From Methanosarcina barkeri MS (GTDB lineage: Archaea; Halobacteriota; Methanosarcinia; Methanosarcinales; Methanosarcinaceae), in the NCBI RefSeq assembly GCF_000970025.1, contig NZ_CP009528.1, positions 248,001-312,000 on the forward strand: a DNA stretch of 64,000 bases. The letters run 5' to 3'. Position 1 is the first letter of the stretch, and every line of letters starts with the position of its first letter. Positions 58,213 through 64,000 of the stretch are shown here, in pieces. The notes beneath the pieces are model-generated. The model saw only the letters and a list, made by a program, of their open reading frames with translations, did not search any database and was not told the DNA's origin. A program made the translations under genes and the position numbers.

Positions 58213-58620
58213 ATGAAAATAAGAGTTGTTAGCTCAAGAGAAGAAATCTTTACATTGAATCCTAATGAACGCATTGTTCACCTGGCATTCAGGCCTTCGA
58301 ACAAGGATGTATTTGGACTGGTTGAAACCTGCCCTAAGATTGAAGTAGTTCAGTTACCGAAATCTTACATGGGCACAATCTCAAAGTCCATAGAAATGTT
58401 CCTTGAACTGCAAAAAATCCAGATTATCGAAGGTGATGTCTGGGGGCACAGGAAGGACATTAACGAATATTACACCGTTCCGTCCTCGGTTATTGAAAGA
58501 ATAAAAGAAATGAAAATCGAAGGTAAATCCAATGAAGATATCGAAGCAAAAGTTTCAAGGGAAAGCAAAATAAATCCTGAAATGGTTGCTTATATCATGA
58601 ACAAGGAAGCTCCTGCCTGA
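58213..58620 (+). CDS. DUF1699 family protein
   Basis: A 135-aa soluble protein: MKIRVVSSREEIFTLNPNER, CPKIEVVQLPKSYMGTISKS, GDVWGHRKDINEYYTVPSSV. It matches the methanogen-restricted DUF1699 family as I recall it; function is unknown. The C-terminal part (IEGKSNEDIEAKVSRES) looks like a small helical, possibly DNA-binding, segment. GTGGGGG gives a strong ribosome site. Confidence 0.75.
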   Translation: MKIRVVSSREEIFTLNPNERIVHLAFRPSNKDVFGLVETCPKIEVVQLPKSYMGTISKSIEMFLELQKIQIIEGDVWGHRKDINEYYTVPSSVIERIKEMKIEGKSNEDIEAKVSRESKINPEMVAYIMNKEAPA

Positions 58621-58938
58621 GTTCATACAGAGCAAAATATTTTAAAATTCTTCACTGGAGATATAAGTATATTCAAAGATAGTCAGAAAGGTCTCAGGCT
58701 TTTCAGGAATCCACGTTATTTTTGATCTCCAGCTTAAGTTTTTCATTTATATAAGCTCTATTGAGTTCTTGGGCTTAAAATTTAGCCTGTATTTTCCACA
58801 GAAGGAATTTTACAGGATTATTTTTTTATCACTATAGCGTTTACCTTTATTGTTGAAAATTTTGAATTGGATTTTTGAATTGGATTTTTGAATTGGATTT
58901 TTGAATTGGATTTTTAAATCTTTGAATATTTTCTCTGT
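58621..58938. repeat. Intergenic region with 15-bp tandem repeat
   Basis: GAATTGGATTTTT with linking TT is repeated four times between about 58862 and 58917. No gene is seen. The right end is the 3' flank of the kinase gene, whose frame may extend to 58939. Confidence 0.75.
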
Positions 58939-59022
58939 TCAAAAAGTAAGTTTTTGGATCTTGACCTGCTTGCTGTGAAACCCGTCTCTTTTAAGCGTAA
59001 CAATTCTCAGGAAACCTTCTAT

Positions 59023-60138
59023 CTAAGGACACAAGTTGAAAGTTCTTCCGTTTTCGATAGGAAGATTTTCAGGATTTCTATGACCATGAACTTGATAAGT
59101 ATTCTCATTCGTATTTTTATTGAAACTTGTAGCGACCATATATGCATCTTCTGGCTCGCCCACTCCATTAATCATCTGATCGGCTCCGACAAAAACCAGA
59201 TTTTCAGGAAGGCTGCTAAGGCCTCCGTGAGTTACGAGCACGCATTTATTATAAAATTTATAATAAACGCATGTCCTTAATTTCTTATGTAAATCAAGGA
59301 CATTATTTTTTGTAACGCCTAACTGCTCCATTTCTTTCAAATCGTACCAGGTATTTGCAAACTCGGAGACCTGAGTTTGTTCTTCGCCTTCGGCCAGCCA
59401 GCAAAAACTTTTTTCGTTATCTCCTTCAAGCAGGATTACATTATCCCTGCACATAATGGAGATCAGAAACTTAATAATCTCGGCATTTTCAGTATTTTCA
59501 GCCCCTCGGCCTGTGTAATCTCCCAGAAAGATATACAGGTCACTGTCGTTAAGCCCGCATGCAAGATATTGCATAAGAGCTGTGTAATTCCCAACTATAT
59601 CCCCAATATGATGGATTTTTTTGTAGTTGGAAAAGTTAGTTGGCTTGTATCTAATTCTTTCATAAAATTCACATGGGTTTATTACCGTAACAAATGATGG
59701 CACTGTTTGCCTGTTTATCACAGAATACAGTTCATCAATTACAGCTTCAGGTACAACTTCATATTCAGGTCTTTTCCTGTTTCTCTCCTTTGCAATTTCA
59801 AGGGGAATCTCGGAAAAATCAACACAGATAGCTGAATATCTGTAAGTTCTTACAAGCTTTCTGTACTTCGCAATATCTGCGTTTCCGGCATTTGTCGCGT
59901 CTAAAACTATGAAATCCCCATCTTCCATACGGCATTTAATGAGAGAGTAAATAAGTCCCCAGACCCGACGATTGATTTTTTGAGAGATTACAGGCCTTCC
60001 GGTAACAGAGAGTACAGGTGGCTTAATAAGTAGACGGACATTGTCTGAAGAGATGGTGTAAGGCTCAAGGTTATTTTCCCTGACAAAAGTTGATTTGCCG
60101 GAGCCAGGTATTCCTCTCAAAAATACCAGATACCTCAT
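59023..60138 (-). CDS. Polynucleotide kinase-like protein fused to a degenerate metallophosphatase; amber codon near its end
   Basis: A 371-aa protein to the UAG at 59023. An N-terminal P-loop kinase (FLRGIPGSGKSTF, FIVLDATNAGN; residues 1-165) resembles the kinase of Pnkp/T4-type RNA repair enzymes. A calcineurin-like domain follows (about 175-365) but its metal ligands are altered: HHIGDIVGNY for GDxHG, FLGDYTGRG for GDxxDRG, LLEGDNE for GNHE; THGGL and VHGHRN remain. Past the UAG the frame continues IEGFLRIVTLKRDGF to a UGA at 58939, matching the conserved end of such phosphatases. UAG may be read as pyrrolysine, giving 397 aa. The 5' flank is a 15-bp repeat array. Confidence 0.85.
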   Translation of the reverse strand: MRYLVFLRGIPGSGKSTFVRENNLEPYTISSDNVRLLIKPPVLSVTGRPVISQKINRRVWGLIYSLIKCRMEDGDFIVLDATNAGNADIAKYRKLVRTYRYSAICVDFSEIPLEIAKERNRKRPEYEVVPEAVIDELYSVINRQTVPSFVTVINPCEFYERIRYKPTNFSNYKKIHHIGDIVGNYTALMQYLACGLNDSDLYIFLGDYTGRGAENTENAEIIKFLISIMCRDNVILLEGDNEKSFCWLAEGEEQTQVSEFANTWYDLKEMEQLGVTKNNVLDLHKKLRTCVYYKFYNKCVLVTHGGLSSLPENLVFVGADQMINGVGEPEDAYMVATSFNKNTNENTYQVHGHRNPENLPIENGRTFNLCP

Positions 60139-60310
60139 ATCATACCCAGTATCTTATATTCTACTCCAGTCTCTTATATCTATATCATATCTCAATACTC
60201 TATGCAATACCTCATATCATATCTCAATATGTCATACCTCAATATGTCATACTTCAATATGTCATACCTCAATATGTCATACTTCAATATGTCATACCTC
60301 AAAGTATATG
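60139..60310. repeat. 15-bp tandem repeat upstream of the kinase gene
   Basis: AATATGTCATACCTC and its variant with TTC alternate about six times from 60215 to 60305, with diverged copies back to about 60165. It occupies the likely promoter/5' UTR of the leftward kinase gene, so copy-number change could affect expression. Confidence 0.85.
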
Positions 60311-60671
60311 ACGAATCTATCCCATAACTCAAAACTGCTTATCCAAATTTCGAATTAGAAATAGTCAATGGGTTTCAGATCACGGGAAATAGTTCTGAAA
60401 CTTTTATCTATTTGAGGATAAAGCTGGGTTTGGAATAAGCTCATCGAATAATTTTAAAAATTAAAACTTAAAAATTAAAAATTAAAAATTTTAAGAACGA
60501 TCACACATATTCTATTTTATAATTTTAATTTTGCTTAAAAACTAATAATCCAGGAATGGATACACATTTATTTTAAGTATCAGGTTCCTGTTAACAACTG
60601 GGGCGTTCAGGAGAAGTACAGTTGAAAAATGAGGAAGATATTTATTAAATATCTGTATATATAACAAAACC
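60311..60671. other. Non-coding region with dispersed repeat
   Basis: 60327-60450 resembles 54817-54968 (shared TTCTGAAACTTT, TTTGAGGATA and AAGCTCATC-like parts). ATTTAAAAATTAAAA-type runs follow. TTTATTAAATATC or TATATATAAC just before 60672 can serve as the TATA box of the next gene. No gene is seen. Confidence 0.5.
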
Positions 60672-61463
60672 ATGAACAGCCCGCTTCTCGAATTGATTTT
60701 CCTTTCCGAAAAAAGGAAAGATCTTCTTTTATTTTTGAAGGATGGGCCCAAAACAATTTCAGAGATCAAAGAAAACCTGAATGTAGGTCTGGTGGCAATT
60801 CTCCCTCAATTAAAAAAGCTGAGGGAAAACTCCTTGATTTCAAAGACAGGTGATATCTACAGCCTGGCTCCTCTTGGGATAGCAATAGTTGGTAGAATGA
60901 AGCCAATGATAGATGTCTTAAATGTCTTCGGAAGCAAATATGAATATTGGGCAAACCATGCCGTTGAGTCCATACCCGACCCTTTGCGGGAAAGAATAGG
61001 AGAGCTGACTAACTGCACGTTTTCCAAACCTCCTGACAGGACATGCCTCTTTGAGCCTCACAGGGAATTTGTGGAAAACCTTATGAAATCAAAAAAAATA
61101 AGTGGTATTGCATCGGTTTTTCACCCACTTTATCCATCCCTTTTTCTGACTTTTGCAAAAAATGGAGCTAATGTTTCTCTTCTTGTAACTAGCCCGATTT
61201 ATGAGAGAATAAAAGAAGAATATGGAACCGAATTATGTGAATTTATTAAATTCGAAAATGCAAATTTCTACGTTTGCAGCAAAAAAATAGAACTTGCTTA
61301 TGCAGTTACCGAAAGGTTCCTTTCCCTTACCCTACCTTTTTCGGACGGCACCTACGACCATATAGAAGATGTACTGTGCTTTGAACCTCAGGCTATACAG
61401 TGGGGAGAAGATCTTTTTGCCTACTACAGGAAAATCTCGGATAAACTCACTGAAATTCGCTGA
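60672..61463 (+). CDS. Methanogen HTH regulator (ArsR-like, DUF1724 C-terminal domain)
   Basis: A 263-aa protein. A winged helix at residues about 8-70 (ERKDLLLFLKDG-like: EKRKDLLLFLKDGPKTISEI) is followed by a DUF1724-type sensor domain (FVENLMKSKKISGIASVFHP, LYPSLFLTFAKNGANVSLLV). Relatives in Methanosarcina regulate methyltransferase genes (Msr family). The target is not evident from context. Confidence 0.83.
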   Translation: MNSPLLELIFLSEKRKDLLLFLKDGPKTISEIKENLNVGLVAILPQLKKLRENSLISKTGDIYSLAPLGIAIVGRMKPMIDVLNVFGSKYEYWANHAVESIPDPLRERIGELTNCTFSKPPDRTCLFEPHREFVENLMKSKKISGIASVFHPLYPSLFLTFAKNGANVSLLVTSPIYERIKEEYGTELCEFIKFENANFYVCSKKIELAYAVTERFLSLTLPFSDGTYDHIEDVLCFEPQAIQWGEDLFAYYRKISDKLTEIR

Positions 61464-61507
61464 AATCTGAATTCCTTCCAGGTCAGTTCCCGGAACAGCC
61501 GGAAGAT

Positions 61508-61519
61508 AGTTATAAATTG
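61508..61519 (+). promoter_or_regulatory. TATA box, probable leaderless mRNA
   Basis: AGTTATAAATTG lies 23-34 nt before the ATG at 61542. No ribosome site is present in CATCCCTTATACC before that ATG, so the transcript probably starts at or next to the start codon. Confidence 0.55.
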
Positions 61520-61541
61520 AACTCTCGCCATCCCTTATACC

Positions 61542-62465
61542 ATGCAAAAAGTTCAGGAAATCGCAGAAAAAATCCGGACGATGGAGATCCGGGGTGCAGG
61601 TAGAATTGCAAAAGCCGCTGCTGAAGCTATAAGGGATTATGCCGCAGAGCTGGACGTAGCTTCAATGGAAGAATTCAGTGCCAGAATAAAGGAAGTCTCG
61701 AATCTTCTTATCAGTACCCGTCCAACAGCCGTTTCCCTCCCTAATGCCGTAAAACTCTCATCAAAGTATTCTTCAGCAAACGTGGAGGAAGCAAGGCAGG
61801 AAATTATTAAAAATGCAAACCTCTTTATTGAGAGGGCTGACAAAGCCCTTGAAAAAATTGGAAAAATCGGGTCAAGGAGAATTCGGGACGGGGACGTTAT
61901 AATGACCCACTGCAATTCCCATGCTGCTCTTTCTATTATCACCACAGCCTTTGAAGACGGAAAAGATATCTCGGTAATTGCCACCGAAAGCCGTCCCAGG
62001 CGCCAGGGCTTATTGACAATTCGCCACCTTAACAATTTTGGGATTCCCACGACCCTAATTGTGGATTCTGCGGTGCGCTACTACATGAAAGAGGTGGATA
62101 AGGTCGTTGTCGGGGCTGATGCTATTGCAGCTAACGGTGCCCTGGTAAACAAGATTGGAACCTCTCAGCTTGCACTTGCCGCCCATGAGGCCAGAAAGAG
62201 TTTCATGGTCGCTGCCGAAACTTTCAAGTTTAGCCCTAGCACGATTATCGGAAACCCCATAGAAATCGAAGAAAGGGCTGCAGATGAAGTCGTGGACCCT
62301 GCGGTTATTTCAGAGCTCTCTCATGTGAAGGTTAGAAATCCTGCTTTTGACTTCACACCTGCCGAATACATAGATATGATCGTAACCGATATTGGAATCA
62401 TTCCGCCTGCAATGGCTTATACCGTTATAAAAGAACATCTTGGCTGGGAGCTTGGTGAAGTTTAA
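61542..62465 (+). CDS. Ribose-1,5-bisphosphate isomerase
   Basis: A 307-aa eIF2B-alpha-like enzyme of the archaeal AMP/RuBisCO nucleotide-salvage pathway, converting ribose-1,5-bisphosphate to ribulose-1,5-bisphosphate. Signatures: LISTRPTAVSLPNAVKL, VIMTHCNSHAALSII, ESRPRRQGLLTIRHL, VVVGADAIAANGALVNKIGT. It could alternatively be annotated as a translation factor eIF2B subunit, but the Cys-Asn and Asp residues of the isomerase are present. Confidence 0.92.
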   Translation: MQKVQEIAEKIRTMEIRGAGRIAKAAAEAIRDYAAELDVASMEEFSARIKEVSNLLISTRPTAVSLPNAVKLSSKYSSANVEEARQEIIKNANLFIERADKALEKIGKIGSRRIRDGDVIMTHCNSHAALSIITTAFEDGKDISVIATESRPRRQGLLTIRHLNNFGIPTTLIVDSAVRYYMKEVDKVVVGADAIAANGALVNKIGTSQLALAAHEARKSFMVAAETFKFSPSTIIGNPIEIEERAADEVVDPAVISELSHVKVRNPAFDFTPAEYIDMIVTDIGIIPPAMAYTVIKEHLGWELGEV

Positions 62466-62536
62466 AAACAGACAATTTTTAATTTTTATACTTTTTTATT
62501 TATGCTCTCAGGTCTTTGAGCTTTTTTCAGTTACCT

Positions 62537-63313
62537 CTACTCGTCTTTAATAACCCCATCCGTAATCCTGAGAACCCTTGAACACTCCTTTGCAACCTCA
62601 GGGTCGTGCGTTACAACAAGAATTGTCTGCCCTTTTTCGCTCAACTCTTTGAAGACTCGCACAATCGAGTCTCTGGTTTTGCTGTCCACCTCACCCGTCG
62701 GTTCGTCAGCCAGAATAACCGCCGGCTTATTCGCAAGTGCTCTGGCAATAGAGACTCTCTGCTGTTCTCCTCCTGATAATTCCGAAGGCTTATGGGAAAG
62801 ACGGTCTCCAAGGCCAAGTTCTTCTAGCAGCTTTCTGGCCCTTTCTCCTCTTTCTTTTTTGGGCACTCTGGAAAAGCGCATGGAAAGTTCCACATTTTCA
62901 AGTGCAGAAAGTGTAGGGATAAGATTATAGTGCTGGAAAATAAAGCCTATTTTTTCTCTTCTCACGCGGGGAAGCAGTTTTTCAGGTACAGATGTAAGGT
63001 CTGTCCCATCAAGAATTATTTTTCCATCCGTGGCTTTTTCAAGCGTGCCTATAAGGGCAAGAAGAGTGGATTTTCCGGAACCTGAGGGCCCCATTATCGC
63101 GAGAAGTTCACCTTTTCTTACGGTTATGCAGGCACAGCGAAGGGCATGGACAGGAATTTTGCCTTGAAAATAAGTTTTGGAAAGGTTTTCAACCTGCATT
63201 ATGATTTTCTGGTCTTTGTTTCCAAAATTGCGCTCATTTTCTTCTGTTTTCGACATTTTTTCCGGCTTATCCGGAATTTCAACTCCTCTTCTCTCAATTA
63301 CCGTCTCAAGCAT
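62537..63313 (-). CDS. MacB/LolD-type ABC ATPase
   Basis: A 258-aa ATPase: Walker A GPSGSGKSTL, Q-loop FIFQHYNLIPTLSALENV, signature LSGGEQQRVSIARAL, Walker B AVILADEPTGEVD, H-loop LVVTHD. The N-terminal ~38 residues precede the conserved domain; internal starts at the Met of MSKTEEN or MQVENLSK are possible. It overlaps the permease gene by 8 nt. Confidence 0.92.
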   Translation of the reverse strand: MLETVIERRGVEIPDKPEKMSKTEENERNFGNKDQKIIMQVENLSKTYFQGKIPVHALRCACITVRKGELLAIMGPSGSGKSTLLALIGTLEKATDGKIILDGTDLTSVPEKLLPRVRREKIGFIFQHYNLIPTLSALENVELSMRFSRVPKKERGERARKLLEELGLGDRLSHKPSELSGGEQQRVSIARALANKPAVILADEPTGEVDSKTRDSIVRVFKELSEKGQTILVVTHDPEVAKECSRVLRITDGVIKDE

Positions 63314-64000
63314 GCTTCAAAGCCTCCATAGGACTCATCTTCGAAGCTCTGTACGCAGGATAAAGCCCTGAAAGAGCCCCTATCAATAAGGCAAAGAGCA
63401 TTGCAATTACAAGAAGTCTGGGCGTTATCAGGAAAAGCACTATCCTTGTATTTGCGAGCCAGGCATTCATAATATAAACAGCCCCGGAACCTACAAGAAT
63501 TCCAAGGACCCCACCGAAGAGACCCATAACAGAGGCTTCCCCAAGCGTGAGGAGCAAGATATCCCTTGTCTCGGCTCCAATGGCTTTCAAAATTCCGAAT
63601 TCTCTCGTCCTCTCGGCAACAGACATGAGCATCGTATTCATTACGCAAAGCCCGCCTATGATTGCTGCAAGGAGGCCTGAGCTGATAGTAATTACGCTGA
63701 AAATCATAAAGGACTGCCTTGCCTGTACCTCAAGCTCTCCAGGAGAAAGAGTGCTTGTACCTTTAACGCTCAATTCTATGCGTTTGGAGAGCATTTCTGC
63801 ATCTACCCGCTCATCAGGCACTGCAAAGATATAGGAAATCGAATTACCAACATCGTAGAGATCCTGAGCAGTTTCAAGAGGTATGATTACCGCATTGTCA
63901 AAAATCGAGCCAGTATAATCCAGAATTCCTACAACGGTAAAATATTTTTCATGGATCTCAAACTTGCTCCCAATCTGGAGTTTATATTCCCTCTGTATGT
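63306..64000 (-). CDS. MacB/FtsX-type ABC permease (N-terminus beyond window)
   Basis: The C-terminal 230 or so residues of an exporter permease. The frame is open to the window edge (QREYKLQIGSKFEIHEKYF, then VGILDYTGSIFDNAVIIPLE), so the gene is cut at 64000. Three helices of the FtsX domain follow, with AERTREFGILKAIGAETRDI and the ending YPAYRASKMSPMEALKHA typical of the family. With the ATPase it forms a lipoprotein/peptide exporter or mechanotransmission complex. Confidence 0.93.
   Translation of the reverse strand, partial: IQREYKLQIGSKFEIHEKYFTVVGILDYTGSIFDNAVIIPLETAQDLYDVGNSISYIFAVPDERVDAEMLSKRIELSVKGTSTLSPGELEVQARQSFMIFSVITISSGLLAAIIGGLCVMNTMLMSVAERTREFGILKAIGAETRDILLLTLGEASVMGLFGGVLGILVGSGAVYIMNAWLANTRIVLFLITPRLLVIAMLFALLIGALSGLYPAYRASKMSPMEALKHA

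Overview
The window reads as chromosomal DNA of a Methanosarcina-type methanogenic archaeon (order Methanosarcinales). The evidence is a 37-bp CRISPR repeat of the M. mazei kind, archaeal-only genes (purP, archaeal MAT, TrmG10, ribose-1,5-bisphosphate isomerase, the aks/leu pair, DUF1699, a DUF1724-type methanogen regulator), PKD/YVTN and beta-helix surface proteins, a PGF-CTERM tail, TATA-box promoters and AT-rich intergenic DNA full of short tandem repeats. The species is not resolved from sequence alone.

Layout. 1-7527 is one very large CRISPR array (102 intact repeats plus decayed ones at the left edge), transcribed leftward from an AT-rich leader at about 7528-7640; no cas gene is in the window. 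8076-16243 encodes a peptide/nickel-type ABC importer: two paralogous membrane-anchored binding proteins, each with its own copy of a 34-bp promoter element and each apparently starting at a non-AUG codon, then two permeases and two ATPases. 16781-18842 is a group II intron with its reverse transcriptase. 18843-23900 is gene-poor: a small membrane protein, a YVTN/PKD surface protein, a solitary decayed CRISPR repeat, a MITE-like inverted-repeat element and a GNAT pseudogene.

23911-45105 is mostly housekeeping: the isopropylmalate/homoaconitate-type pair (coenzyme B or leucine), a HerA/DUF87 ATPase, a flavodoxin-fold quinone reductase, purP, a membrane-bound HTH regulator with truA, a 12-bp minisatellite, trmG10, several small membrane proteins (one of only 51 aa), DUF1805, methionine aminopeptidase, an Xaa-Pro peptidase, tRNA-Asp and intron-containing tRNA-Tyr, archaeal S-adenosylmethionine synthetase, and hisG-hisA-hisB.

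45501-50955 holds a second flavodoxin-fold reductase and a molybdate/tungstate uptake cluster (binding lipoprotein, permease, ATPase, ModD, DUF364). 51487-57494 is accessory: a Ser/Thr/Asn-rich lipoprotein, a PGF-CTERM surface protein broken by a 7-bp duplication, a DUF190 PII-like protein, a decayed TnpB and a NosD-like beta-helix protein. 58213-64000 has DUF1699, a polynucleotide kinase with a degenerate phosphatase domain whose reading frame continues past an amber (UAG) codon, a DUF1724-type regulator, ribose-1,5-bisphosphate isomerase and a MacB-like ABC exporter cut by the window edge.

No wholly new multi-gene system is obvious. The most unusual items are the amber readthrough candidate in the kinase gene, the paired AUC/AUU-start binding proteins with a duplicated promoter, the internally rearranged CRISPR array, and the 7-bp tandem duplication that breaks a surface-protein gene.
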